Shown here: piece by piece, positions 44,560-52,614 of the stretch
How positions within the stretch are numbered: position 1 is the first letter of the stretch
Layout of the letters: every line of letters starts with the position of its first letter
NCBI GenBank assembly: GCA_963716445.1
Contig: OY970313.1
Span: 372,001-436,000, forward strand
From: JAAYBF01 sp963716445
Lineage (GTDB): Bacteria > Actinomycetota > Thermoleophilia > Solirubrobacterales > Thermoleophilaceae
Direction: 5' to 3'
Length of the DNA stretch: 64,000 nucleotides
Notes under the pieces: model-generated
The model's input: the letters and a program-made list of their open reading frames with translations, nothing else
Told to the model about the DNA's origin: nothing
The model's database searches: none
Program-made: the position numbers and the translations under genes

Positions 44560-45830
44560 GCGAGATCGCGAAGGTCAACGCCCGCCAGATCCTGGACAGC
44601 CGCGGCAACCCAACCGTCGAGGTCGACGTGACGCTCGCCTCCGGGGCCTGCGGGCGCGCCGCCGTGCCGTCCGGCGCCTCGACGGGCGAGTTCGAGGCGG
44701 TCGAGCTGCGCGACGGCGCCGACGCCTATCTCGGCAAGGGCGTGCTGGGGGCGGTCGCCAACGCGAACGGCGAGCTCGCCGAGGTCGCTCTCGGCCGCGA
44801 CGCCGACGACCAGCAGGGCCTCGACCGCGCGATGATCGCCGCCGACGGCACGCCGAACAAGGCGCGGCTCGGCGCCAACGCGATCCTCGGCGTCTCGCTC
44901 GCCGCCGCCAAGGCCGCGGCGGCCGACGCCGGCCAGCCGCTCTGGCGCCAGCTCGGCGGGACGGACGCCGACACCCTGCCGGTGCCGATGATGAACGTCC
45001 TCAACGGCGGCGCCCACGCCGACAACAAGGTCGACTTCCAGGAGTTCATGGTGGTCCCCTGCGGGGCGCCGACCTTCTCGGAGGCGCTGCGCACCGGCGC
45101 CGAGGTCTTCCACGCACTCAAGAAGACGCTGCACGAGCGCGGCCTGAGCACCGCGGTCGGCGACGAGGGCGGCTTCGCGCCCGACCTCGACTCCAACGAG
45201 GCCGCCCTGCAGATGCTGATCGCCGGCATCGAGGCGGCCGGCTACGCGCCCGGCGACGACGTCGCGATCGCGCTCGACCCGGCTGCCAGCGAGATATACG
45301 AGAACGGCGCCTACGTGCTGGAGCACGAGGGCCGCACGCTCTCCTCGGACGATCTCGCCGCCTACTGGGCCGAGATGGCCGGGCGCTATCCGATCCTCTC
45401 GATCGAGGACGGCATGGACGAGGAGGACTGGGACGGCTGGAAGCGGCTCACGGAACGCCTAGGAGAGAAGGTCCAGCTGGTCGGCGACGACCTCTTCGTC
45501 ACCAACACGGAGCGCCTGGCGCGTGGCGTCGAGCTCGGCGTCGGCAACTCGATCCTGATCAAGGTCAACCAGATCGGGACGCTGACCGAGACGCTCGAGG
45601 CGATCGAGATGGCCCACGCCGCCGGCTACACCGCGGTCATGTCGCACCGGTCGGGCGAGACCGAGGACACGACGATCGCCGACCTGGCGGTGGCGACCGG
45701 CTGCGGCCAGATCAAGACGGGGGCGCCTTCGCGCTCCGATCGCGTGGCCAAGTACAACCGGCTGCTGAGGATCGAGGAGGAGCTGGGGGTCGACGCCGTC
45801 TACCCGGGGCGCAGCGTCTTCCGGAGCTGA
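44556..45830 (+). CDS. eno: Enolase
   Basis: 424 aa. Opens with IAKVNARQILDSRGNPTVEVDV; PSGASTGEFEAVELRDG is the mobile loop; GDEGGFAPDL, LSIEDGMDEEDW, VGDDLFVTN and SHRSGETEDTTIADLAV hold the Mg ligands and catalytic bases. It interconverts 2-phosphoglycerate and PEP. The GTG start overlaps the mazG stop; mazG-eno-ftsB is a widespread actinobacterial order. Confidence 0.98.
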   Translation: MSEIAKVNARQILDSRGNPTVEVDVTLASGACGRAAVPSGASTGEFEAVELRDGADAYLGKGVLGAVANANGELAEVALGRDADDQQGLDRAMIAADGTPNKARLGANAILGVSLAAAKAAAADAGQPLWRQLGGTDADTLPVPMMNVLNGGAHADNKVDFQEFMVVPCGAPTFSEALRTGAEVFHALKKTLHERGLSTAVGDEGGFAPDLDSNEAALQMLIAGIEAAGYAPGDDVAIALDPAASEIYENGAYVLEHEGRTLSSDDLAAYWAEMAGRYPILSIEDGMDEEDWDGWKRLTERLGEKVQLVGDDLFVTNTERLARGVELGVGNSILIKVNQIGTLTETLEAIEMAHAAGYTAVMSHRSGETEDTTIADLAVATGCGQIKTGAPSRSDRVAKYNRLLRIEEELGVDAVYPGRSVFRS

Positions 45831-45867
45831 GCCTCTCGCCCGCGCTGGCGGCCGTTTGAACGGTTGA

Positions 45868-45883
45868 GCACACCCGGGTGTGC
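45868..45883. promoter_or_regulatory. 16-bp perfect palindrome downstream of eno
   Basis: GCACACCCGGGTGTGC is fully self-complementary. It lies 38 nt after the eno stop and 65 nt before the ftsB start. It could be an operator for ftsB or a short terminator stem without a loop; an operator seems likelier because no spacer for a loop exists. Confidence 0.45.
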
Positions 45884-45948
45884 ACGATCGTCCAGACCGC
45901 TCGAATTCGGTTGCAGGACGGCGGGCGCCGGCGTCGAAGGCGGCTTGG

Positions 45949-46290
45949 ATGGCCACTGTCGCTGCGCGCAATCCTCCTCGCCGCCGGGCGTCGCATGCGC
46001 TCGGATCGAGCGGGATCCGCTGGGACCGGCTGGGGCGCGTGGCCCTGCTCGCGCTGCTGGGGACGATCCTGCTGCTGTACGTCTCGCCGGCGAAGCACTG
46101 GTTCGAGCAGTCGCGAACGGCCTCTGCGCAGGAGGCGGAGCTGCGGCACCTGGAGGCCGAGAACGCGCGGCTGAAGCAGCGGGCGGAGCTGTTGAGGAAC
46201 CCGGACACGCTCGAGCAGGAGGCGCGCAAGCTCGGCATGGTGCTCGTCGGCGAGCGCGCCTTCGTGATCGAGAACCCGCCGAAGCGGTAG
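45949..46290 (+). CDS. ftsB: FtsB/DivIC-like septum formation initiator
   Basis: 113 aa. Basic cytoplasmic N-terminus, one membrane helix (about 30-45, RVALLALLGTILLLYV), a coiled coil (58-84, QEAELRHLEAENARLKQRAE) and the NPDTLEQEARKLGMV motif that is the DivIC/FtsB signature. It forms part of the FtsQBL divisome complex. The ATG at 45949 is chosen; in-frame upstream starts would read through the palindrome. Confidence 0.92.
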   Translation: MATVAARNPPRRRASHALGSSGIRWDRLGRVALLALLGTILLLYVSPAKHWFEQSRTASAQEAELRHLEAENARLKQRAELLRNPDTLEQEARKLGMVLVGERAFVIENPPKR

Positions 46291-46317
46291 CGGCCGGCGG
46301 CGCTAACCTCGCGGGCG

Positions 46318-46632
46318 GTGGCCTATCCAGTTGACCTTGCGCTCGACCAGTGGGTCGAGGGGGAGCGCCGAACGGGCGGCGATCCGGCGCTGGCGGAGGC
46401 CGCCGACGCCGTGCTCCAGGAGCTGCGCCGCAGGCTCGGCGGGCCGTTCGAGGTGGCCGAGCTGGCGAACCTCTACGGCCAGGGAACGGACTGGGCCTCG
46501 GAGATCGCCCAGCGGCACGCCGCCGGCACCGACTCGAGCTGGGCGATCGACACGGCGTTCGCGCGTTACGCGCGGCAGGCGTCGGACTTCGCCGGCGGGC
46601 GGATGCAGCGGATCGGCGACGAGGACGGCTAG
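46318..46632 (+). CDS. Conserved-looking hypothetical protein
   Basis: 104 aa from GTG 46318. Mostly helical with acidic ends; contains FEVAELANLYGQGTDWASEI. No recognised domain. It follows ftsB by 27 nt and its stop overlaps the stop of the convergent gene by 3 nt. Confidence 0.65.
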   Translation: MAYPVDLALDQWVEGERRTGGDPALAEAADAVLQELRRRLGGPFEVAELANLYGQGTDWASEIAQRHAAGTDSSWAIDTAFARYARQASDFAGGRMQRIGDEDG

Positions 46633-47210
46633 GAGCCGTCGCCGCCGGAGCGGCTGATCACTATGCGGTCGGCCTCGACGGTCACGGTGACCGGACGGTG
46701 GCCGGCCCAGTGCTCGGCGTAGACGGGGTCGTCCTGGATCGCGGGGTCGAGCCAGAGCCCGTAGCCCTCCTCGCCGTGGTCGAACGTGCCCTCGAGCGGC
46801 CTGTTACGGCCTCCGCCGCCGCGCTTGCGGCCACGGCCTCCGCGGCGACCGCGACGGCGCGGCTTGTCCTCGCCGCCGCCCTCGCTGTCCTCGGGCGACT
46901 CGTCCGCCGCGCCGCTCTCGGGCGCCTCGAGCTCCTCTTCCTCCTCCAGCTTCTCTTCCTGCTCGAGCGCCGCGGCGACCAGCGCCTCGTCCTCGGCGCG
47001 CAGGTCGACCTCCTCCTCGTCGACGCGCGGCCCGAAGAGGTCGGTCTCAACGCCCTCGGTCTCGCCGGAGGCGAGGTCGTGCTCGCGCTTGAAGCCCGCG
47101 ACCTCCCTGACGGAGACCTCGAGCTGGTGGGCGATCCAGGCGTCGGTGCGACCCTGCCGCACCCACGTGCGGATCTGGTTGAGCTGCGGCTTGAGCGATC
47201 GACGTGCCAA
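46629..47210 (-). CDS. HTH-like protein with acidic and Arg/Gly-rich regions
   Basis: About 193 aa from TTG 47210, the only plausible start after an upstream stop; start uncertain. Residues 1-45 (LNQIRTWVRQGRTDAWIAHQ) look helix-turn-helix-like. Residues 60-112 are Glu-rich. Residues 113-133 (KPRRRGRRGGRGRKRGGGGR) are an RGG-like nucleic-acid-binding stretch. The C-terminal 60 residues form a small globular part (GYGLWLDPAIQDDPVYAEHW). A role in RNA or DNA binding is inferred. Confidence 0.65.
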   Translation of the reverse strand: MARRSLKPQLNQIRTWVRQGRTDAWIAHQLEVSVREVAGFKREHDLASGETEGVETDLFGPRVDEEEVDLRAEDEALVAAALEQEEKLEEEEELEAPESGAADESPEDSEGGGEDKPRRRGRRGGRGRKRGGGGRNRPLEGTFDHGEEGYGLWLDPAIQDDPVYAEHWAGHRPVTVTVEADRIVISRSGGDGS

Positions 47211-47230
47211 GGCGGCGGGGAGACTAGCGG

Positions 47231-47470
47231 TTAGCCCGCGACCGAGGCGAGGACCTGGAACATCACCCAGGTCACGACGACCGTGGTGATCAGGATCGTC
47301 GCGATCAGGCCGACGAACCGGAGGGTGCCGTGCTTGTGGACGCGGTCGACCCGCCGCACGCGCGAGCGGTGGGCCGCCTCGCGCCGCAGGCGCTCGCGGC
47401 GCACGATCGAATCGGCGGCCTCCTCGCGGAAGGCCGCCTCGAACTGGTGCAGGGACTGACGCATGCGCAT
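47231..47470 (-). CDS. Small single-pass membrane protein
   Basis: 79 aa. A charged helical N-terminus (QFEAAFREEAADSIVRRERL) precedes a hydrophobic segment (about 51-75, RFVGLIATILITTVVVTWVMF). No family recognised. It begins 11 nt after the DUF2090 gene on the same strand and lies 20 nt before the HTH-like gene. Confidence 0.7.
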   Translation of the reverse strand: MRMRQSLHQFEAAFREEAADSIVRRERLRREAAHRSRVRRVDRVHKHGTLRFVGLIATILITTVVVTWVMFQVLASVAG

Positions 47471-47481
47471 GGCGTGGAACC

Positions 47482-48405
47482 CTAGACGTGCGCCGTCTGC
47501 TCGGCGCTCTCGTAGACCTCCACGAAGCGCAGGTAGTTGGCGGCGATCCGGTCCGACGCGTCCCCGCGCGAGATCGAGCCGTCGAGGAAGCCCTTGAGCG
47601 CGTCCCACCAGATCGAGCGGCCGATCGCGAAGCCGACGAAGCCCTCGACGGGGGCGGCCTGGCGCAGCCAGTGGTCGACCTTCGCGTCGCTCGCGCCGCG
47701 GCCGAGCAGGACGCAGACGACGCCGTCGCGGCCGTCACGGCGGGTGACCTCGGCGAGCATCTCGCAGTCCCTCTGCTCGTCGACGCCCTCGATCTTCCAG
47801 ACGTCGACGTCGAGGCCGGCGTCCTGGAGCTCCTCGATCGCGCGGCGCATCAGGTCCGGGCGCAGCTCGGCGTCGTAGCGGTCGACGTCGCCGCCGACGG
47901 ACTCGAGCTGGGCCGGCTCGGCCGGGACGAGCAGCTCGAAGAGGAACTTGCGGTCGTTGTCCTTGAGCCAGTCCGACAGGCGCTTGAGGCGCGCCGTCTG
48001 ACGCTCGTTCATCCCGGCGTCGCCGTCGGGGTTGTAGCGGACCAGCACCTTCGAGAAGTCGGGGTCGAAGCTCAGGATGTGCTCGCCGAAGGCGTCGTCG
48101 TACTGGAAGTCGAACTCGTTCTGGCCGCTCTTCTCGACCGGCATCGCGAGCTTCAGGCCGCGCGCCTTGGCGTCGCGCGGGATCTCGCCGCCGAACTGCT
48201 CGTCGACGAGTGCGCCGGAGGCGTGCGGATCGGCGCCGCGGTCGGCGGCCTTGGCCATGCCCTCGAAGATCAGGTGCTTCGCGTCCGCGATCGTCGCGGT
48301 CTGGTCGGGCGTGGGGTCGCCTTCGATGCCGAACATCTTGGTCTGGAAGGACCCGCGGTGGTCGAACGCGAGGATGTACAGCTTGCCGTCGTAGCCGAGG
48401 CTCAT
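47482..48405 (-). CDS. DUF2090 (IolC C-terminal-like) aldolase-type protein
   Basis: 307 aa. YILAFDHRGSFQTKMFGI at the N-terminus, FDFQYDDAFGEHI, KVLVRYNPDGD and GFAIGRSIWWDAL match DUF2090, known as the C-terminal part of fused IolC kinases and predicted to be a class I-like aldolase for 2-deoxy-5-keto-gluconate 6-phosphate. Here it stands alone, with no other iol gene in view, so the substrate is uncertain. GAGGAGG precedes the ATG by about 10 nt. Confidence 0.88.
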   Translation of the reverse strand: MSLGYDGKLYILAFDHRGSFQTKMFGIEGDPTPDQTATIADAKHLIFEGMAKAADRGADPHASGALVDEQFGGEIPRDAKARGLKLAMPVEKSGQNEFDFQYDDAFGEHILSFDPDFSKVLVRYNPDGDAGMNERQTARLKRLSDWLKDNDRKFLFELLVPAEPAQLESVGGDVDRYDAELRPDLMRRAIEELQDAGLDVDVWKIEGVDEQRDCEMLAEVTRRDGRDGVVCVLLGRGASDAKVDHWLRQAAPVEGFVGFAIGRSIWWDALKGFLDGSISRGDASDRIAANYLRFVEVYESAEQTAHV

Positions 48406-48497
48406 TCCGGGTATTGCCTCCTCAGGATTGCGTGGCCGACCAGGATACCCCCGTCCAGCCGGGTTTGCCGGCCCGGCGTGGCGGATATCCTCCGTCC

Positions 48498-49628
48498 GTG
48501 GAGCACCGGTTCACGGGGCCCTCCTACACCCTCGGGGTCGAGGAGGAGCTGATGATCGTCGACGCCGAGACGCTCGATCTGGCGAACTCGATCGAGGGGC
48601 TGCTCGACGATCTGGAGGGCCACGGCGCCGAGGGCGAGGTCAAGCCGGAGCTGATGGAGTCGGTCTGCGAGATCGCGACGGCGCCGTGCGCGGACACCGT
48701 CGAGGCCGGCCGCCAGCTCGACGGGCTGCGCCGCACGGTGACGGCCGCCGCCGAGCGCCGCGGCCTGGCGATCGGCGCGGCGGGCACGCACCCGTTCGCG
48801 ATGTGGGAGGACCAGCGGATCGTCTCGCGGCCGCGCTACCGCGAGCTGGTCGCCGGCCTGCAGTGGGTGGCGCGCCAGGAGCTGATCTTCGGCATCCACG
48901 TCCACGTCGGCGTCGACGATCCCGACAAGGCGATCCACATCGCCAACGGGATGCGCGTGCACCTGCCGCTGCTGCTGGCGCTGTCGGCAAACTCGCCGTT
49001 CTGGCGCGCCGACGTGACCGGGCTGCTGTCGACTCGGACGCCGATCTTCCGCGCCTTCCCGCGCGTCGGGATCCCGCCGCGCTACGACGACTTCGCCGAC
49101 TGGGAGCGCCGGACCGAGTTCATGATCGAGAGCAAGGTCGTCCCCGACTACACCTACCTCTGGTACGACGTCCGCCCGCACCCGAACTTCGGCACGATCG
49201 AGGTCCGGGTGATGGACTCCCAGACGCGGCTCGAGCACACGCTCGGGCTCGCGGCGCTCGTACAGGCGATGGCGAAGGAGATCGGCGAGCACTTCGACGC
49301 CGGCAAGCAGCTCTCGCGCTACCCGTTCGAGATGCTCGACGAGAACAAGTGGCTGGCCGCCCGCCACGGCTTGGAGGGCGAGCTGGTCGACCTCCCGAGC
49401 CGCGAGCGGGTGAGCACCAAGGCGCTCGCCCGGCGGCTCGTCGACCGGCTGCGCGGGCACGCCGAGGATCTCGGCTCCGGCGACGAGCTCGGCGCGATCG
49501 AGGACCTGATCGAGAACGGCAACGGAGGCTCGCGCCAGCTCGTGGTCTACGAGGCCAACCGCGACCTGCGCGAGGTCGTCGGCGAGATCGTCCAGAAGAC
49601 GTCTCCTTCCGCTCCCCTGGAGAGCTGA
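48498..49628 (+). CDS. Carboxylate-amine ligase, GCS2/YbdK family
   Basis: 376 aa. YTLGVEEELMIVDAETLDL opens the glutamine-synthetase-like fold with Mg-binding glutamates; ELIFGIHVHVGVDD, PIFRAFPRVGIPP and GTIEVRVMDSQT follow. YbdK has weak glutamate-cysteine ligase activity; actinobacterial homologues are involved in gamma-glutamyl ligations. GTG start at 48498; divergent from the DUF2090 gene. Confidence 0.92.
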   Translation: MEHRFTGPSYTLGVEEELMIVDAETLDLANSIEGLLDDLEGHGAEGEVKPELMESVCEIATAPCADTVEAGRQLDGLRRTVTAAAERRGLAIGAAGTHPFAMWEDQRIVSRPRYRELVAGLQWVARQELIFGIHVHVGVDDPDKAIHIANGMRVHLPLLLALSANSPFWRADVTGLLSTRTPIFRAFPRVGIPPRYDDFADWERRTEFMIESKVVPDYTYLWYDVRPHPNFGTIEVRVMDSQTRLEHTLGLAALVQAMAKEIGEHFDAGKQLSRYPFEMLDENKWLAARHGLEGELVDLPSRERVSTKALARRLVDRLRGHAEDLGSGDELGAIEDLIENGNGGSRQLVVYEANRDLREVVGEIVQKTSPSAPLES

Positions 49629-49633
49629 GCCAT

Positions 49634-49711
49634 GGCTGCGGTGCTCGCCGGACCTCGCTCCTGCTAGCCGCGGTGCGGTTCGGTGGGACCGGTCCGGCTG
49701 CGCGCCTCCGC
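49634..49711 (+). repeat. Dispersed REP/MITE-like element, copy A
   Basis: 78-bp element starting GCTGCGGTGCTCGCCGGACC and ending GGTCCGGCTGCG...CTCCGCT. GCCGGACC near the left end pairs with GGTCCGGC near the right end. It begins 6 nt after the GCS2 stop, in the same orientation. Full-length relatives are at 52467-52540 and, inverted, 55093-55170. Confidence 0.85.
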
Positions 49712-49722
49712 TAGAGCTATCG

Positions 49723-49752
49723 CTGGGTGCTCGCCGGACCCCGCTCCCTCCG
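49723..49752 (+). repeat. Internally deleted copy of the REP/MITE-like element
   Basis: GGTGCTCGCCGGACC (49725-49739), the left end of the family, is followed within 15 nt by CTCCGCT, the right end. The middle part is missing. It directly follows copy A. Confidence 0.6.
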
Positions 49753-49788
49753 CTGGCGGATTCCGGCGGGCAGTATCGTCAGAGCACT

Positions 49789-50568
49789 GTGAGTCAGCCG
49801 GACCTCTTCGTGGTGTGCCGGAACTGCGGGTCGGAGGTCAGCCCGTACGTGACCGAGTGCCCGTACTGCGGTCAGCGGATCCGTCGCCGGGCGCCGAAGA
49901 TCGAGCGCTACGGCGAGGATGCCGAGCCGCGCCGCCGGCGGCGGCCGCGCCTCTCGCGGCTGCGCCCGAACGAGATCGAGGGCATCGCGCCCGACAGCCG
50001 TCCGGTCGCGACGTTCGTGCTGATCGCCCTGTCGCTCGCGGTGACGCTCGTGCTCGCGACGGGCGCGGTCGGGCTCGAGGACGTCGGCGGCATCTGGCTG
50101 CCGCTCGACGACGCGCCCTGGCGCTACGCGACGGCGCCGTTCGTCCACGACAGCCTGGCGTACCAGTTCGTCGCGCTCGTCGCCGTCGGCGTGTTCGGCT
50201 CGCTGCTCGAGCGGCGCTTCGGGGCGCTGGCGCCGGTCGCCGTGTTCCTGCTCGCCGGCGCGGCCGGCGCCGCGGCGGCGGTCGCCGTCGACCTGGCCCC
50301 GCCGTTCGAGGACCTCAACGTCGGCTACTGGATCCTCGGCGCCAACGGCGCCGCGCTCGGCCTGCTGTTCGCATGGCTCGTCGAGGACCGCCTGGCGGCG
50401 CGGCGCGGCGACGACCGCGGCAACGACCTGATCGGCGTGGCGGTCTTCGCCGCGGTGCTGCTGCTGTTGCCGCTCGCCGTGGCCGAGGCGAGCGCCGTCG
50501 CCGGCGTCGTCGGCGCGGCGACCGGCGCGCTGCTCGGTGTGCTGCTGCGGGCTCGCAGCCGCCGCTGA
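49789..50568 (+). CDS. Rhomboid-like membrane protein with zinc ribbon, apparently catalytically dead
   Basis: 259 aa. Residues 1-30 hold a zinc ribbon (C10, C13, C24, C27), followed by a basic linker and six membrane segments. WRYATAPFVH and GSLLERRFG are rhomboid features. The catalytic GxSG motif is GANG (N186 instead of Ser) and the partner His in the last helix is replaced in VGAATGALLG. Like iRhoms, it may bind but not cleave membrane proteins. GTG start. Confidence 0.85.
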   Translation: MSQPDLFVVCRNCGSEVSPYVTECPYCGQRIRRRAPKIERYGEDAEPRRRRRPRLSRLRPNEIEGIAPDSRPVATFVLIALSLAVTLVLATGAVGLEDVGGIWLPLDDAPWRYATAPFVHDSLAYQFVALVAVGVFGSLLERRFGALAPVAVFLLAGAAGAAAAVAVDLAPPFEDLNVGYWILGANGAALGLLFAWLVEDRLAARRGDDRGNDLIGVAVFAAVLLLLPLAVAEASAVAGVVGAATGALLGVLLRARSRR

Positions 50569-50593
50569 GCGGCCGTCCTATGATCGGCGGTCG

Positions 50594-50986
50594 ATGGGCG
50601 ACGGCGGCGAGAGACGCTTCACCGACGCGGAGCTCGATCGCGCCGTCGAGGCGCTGAGCCGGCCCGAGCGCTTCCGCGCCGCGGAGGCGCGCGTGATGCG
50701 GGCGGCGCCACAGCTGCAGGGCGTCCTCGACCAGGCGCTCGCGACCGGCGGCTGGCTCGGCCAGGCCGAGGCGCAGCAGGTGCGCGCCGCGGCCGGCCAC
50801 GACGATCCCGCCGATCGGATGGCGGCGATCAGCGCCCTCGTCACCGAGGAGGCGCGCATCGGCATGCTGGTCGGCGTGGCCGTCGGCTGGGAGCTGGCGC
50901 GCGAGTTGGAGTTGGACCCCGCCGGCGAGGGTACGGCGGACAGGGATCGCGCCGGCGGCGGTGCGACGGACACGGACACGGACTGA
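50594..50986 (+). CDS. Hypothetical acidic protein
   Basis: 130 aa, helical, with FTDAELDRAVEALSRPERFR at the start and an acidic Thr/Asp tail. No known domain. It follows the rhomboid gene by 25 nt and precedes the UPF0173 hydrolase by 15 nt, so it is likely in the same transcript. Confidence 0.65.
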   Translation: MGDGGERRFTDAELDRAVEALSRPERFRAAEARVMRAAPQLQGVLDQALATGGWLGQAEAQQVRAAAGHDDPADRMAAISALVTEEARIGMLVGVAVGWELARELELDPAGEGTADRDRAGGGATDTDTD

Positions 50987-51001
50987 GAGGGAGGAGCAGG
51001 G

Positions 51002-51679
51002 ATGGAGATTCGCTTTCTAGGGCAGTCGTGCTTCGAGCTGGTCGAGGGGGATGCGCGCGTCCTGATCGATCCGTTCCTCACCGGCAATCCGAAGGCCGGC
51101 GCCGAGGCCTCGGAGATGGAGCCGACGCACATCCTGCTCACCCACGGCCACGCCGACCACCTCGGCGACACGGTCGACATCGCCAAGCGGACCGGCGCGC
51201 CAGTGATCGCGATCGTCGAGCTGGCGAACGAGATCGCCGCCAAGGGCGTCGAGAACGTAGTCGACCCGAACCTCGGCGGCACCGTCGAGCTGCCCGGCGG
51301 CTGGGTGCGGCTGGTCCCGGCCTGGCATACGGCGGTGACGCCCGACGGGACCCCGCACATGCCGGCGGGGCTGGTGGTGAGGCTCGGCGACACGACCGTC
51401 TACCACCTCGGCGACACGTGTCTGTTCTCCGACCTCGCGCTGCCGGGGAAGCGCGACGAGCTCGACGTCGCGTTGATGAACATCGGCGGCCACTACACGA
51501 TGGACCGCCACGACGCGGTGACCGCCGCGGAGCTGGTCGGCGCCCCGACGGTCATTCCGTGCCACTACGACACCTTCCCGCCGATCGAGACCGACGTCCA
51601 GGCGTTCAAGCGGGACGTCGAGGCGCGCACCGGCTGCTCTGTCGTGGTGCTTGATCCCGGGGAGGCGCACAGCGTGTAG
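51002..51679 (+). CDS. UPF0173-type metal-dependent hydrolase (MBL fold)
   Basis: 225 aa. FLGQSCFELVEGDARVLIDPF and THGHADHLGD (H48-x-H50-x-D52-H53) match the UPF0173/YtkL family; HLGDTCLFSD and IPCHYDTFPP provide further metal ligands. A GGAGGAG site lies before the ATG. Cytoplasmic; substrate unknown. Confidence 0.92.
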   Translation: MEIRFLGQSCFELVEGDARVLIDPFLTGNPKAGAEASEMEPTHILLTHGHADHLGDTVDIAKRTGAPVIAIVELANEIAAKGVENVVDPNLGGTVELPGGWVRLVPAWHTAVTPDGTPHMPAGLVVRLGDTTVYHLGDTCLFSDLALPGKRDELDVALMNIGGHYTMDRHDAVTAAELVGAPTVIPCHYDTFPPIETDVQAFKRDVEARTGCSVVVLDPGEAHSV

Positions 51680-51808
51680 GAGCAAGGGGGGTTGGGGCGG
51701 TGTGGGGTGTTGGTCTAGCTGGTGGGACCGATCCCTTGGCTGGGTAGGGCGGAGAGGAGTGAGTGTTGGTCGGGATGCGGATGTCGCTCGGCCGGCCGTT
51801 TTGGTCGG

Positions 51809-51851
51809 GTGGAAGTTTGATGGGGATATAGCCCAGTCAATCTTCCACTCG
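51809..51851. repeat. Dispersed hairpin element, copy 2
   Basis: On the minus strand the sequence begins CGAGTGGAAGATTGACTGGG at 51851, matching copy 1 (33143) in 21 of 23 positions. GTGGAAG.TTGA pairs with TCAA.CTTCCAC with one mismatch. The two positions that differ from copy 1 in the left arm are matched by two changes in the right arm. The remaining 51680-51904 gap is G-rich and shows no gene. Confidence 0.8.
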
Positions 51852-51904
51852 TCTAAATCAGGGGAGTCCCCCGGCCGACCGGTCGGTTGCGTACGGTGAG
51901 AGCC

Positions 51905-52456
51905 ATGTCAGCCAGGAGACTCACTGCCCTCGCCGTGGCCGTTGCGATCGCGTTCGGTGTGGTCGCGTGCGGCGGGGACGACGACGGTGACGCTACGGAG
52001 ACGGGAGGCGCGGCGACTGGGCAGACGGAGACCTCCGCGACCGAGACGGGTTCGGGCGAGACCGATGGCGCGATGGGCACGGAGAACGGTCCGGACGCTG
52101 GCGGCGAGGCGGAGGGCGGCGGGGCGGAGGCTCCGCGCGGGGAGTCGCCGGAGGATCAGCCCGGCGGAGCGGGCGACGAGGTGCCGGCGAGCTCGCAGGC
52201 GCTGATCACCGGCCGTGGCGGCAGGCTCCATCCGACCGTCGTGCGTGTGCCGCCGTTCATCGCGATCCGGGTCCAGCTGCGGTCGGCGGACGGCGTCGAG
52301 TATCGCCTCAGCGGTGGGGGTGGGAAGGTCGAGGCCGGCGGTGAGATCGAGTCGGCGGCGACGACGTTCGAGGGCCTGCGGGCCGGTGAGCGGCTGGTGT
52401 TGAGCGGACCGCAGGGCAAGGTCACGATCGAGGCGAACGCAGAGCCCGGTCCGTGA
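51905..52456 (+). CDS. Putative lipoprotein
   Basis: 183 aa. Signal peptide with lipobox VVAC (C22), then a Gly/Thr/Glu-rich linker (25-98) and a small beta-rich domain (100-183: HPTVVRVPPFIAIRVQLRSA, RLVLSGPQGKVTIEA). The domain recalls cupredoxin-like folds but lacks copper ligands. Function unknown; surface-exposed is inferred. Confidence 0.8.
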   Translation: MSARRLTALAVAVAIAFGVVACGGDDDGDATETGGAATGQTETSATETGSGETDGAMGTENGPDAGGEAEGGGAEAPRGESPEDQPGGAGDEVPASSQALITGRGGRLHPTVVRVPPFIAIRVQLRSADGVEYRLSGGGGKVEAGGEIESAATTFEGLRAGERLVLSGPQGKVTIEANAEPGP

Positions 52457-52466
52457 GCTGTAGCTT

Positions 52467-52540
52467 CGGTGCTCGCCGGACCTCGCTCCGGCTAGCTGTG
52501 GGACGGTCCTGTGGGACCGGTCCGGCTGCGCTCCTACGCT
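52467..52540 (+). repeat. Dispersed REP/MITE-like element, copy B
   Basis: CGGTGCTCGCCGGACCTCGC at the left end and GGGACCGGTCCGGCTGCGC at the right end, with GCTAGCTGTGG between. It starts 11 nt after the lipoprotein stop, same orientation as copy A. Confidence 0.85.
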
Positions 52541-52557
52541 GAGCCGACTTTCATCAG

Positions 52558-52576
52558 TTGGCCGGCCAGCCAGCCT
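52558..52576. promoter_or_regulatory. Candidate operator of the 13-kb TetR, before R2lox
   Basis: GGCCAGCCAGCC (52564-52575) is the reverse complement of 12 of the 14 bases of the TGGCTGGCTGGCCA motif in the tetR and MMPL promoters. It lies 40 nt before the R2lox ATG. Confidence 0.45.
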
Positions 52577-52614
52577 CGGCTAGGCTTGCCCAGACCGCGA
52601 ACGGAGGAGCGGAG

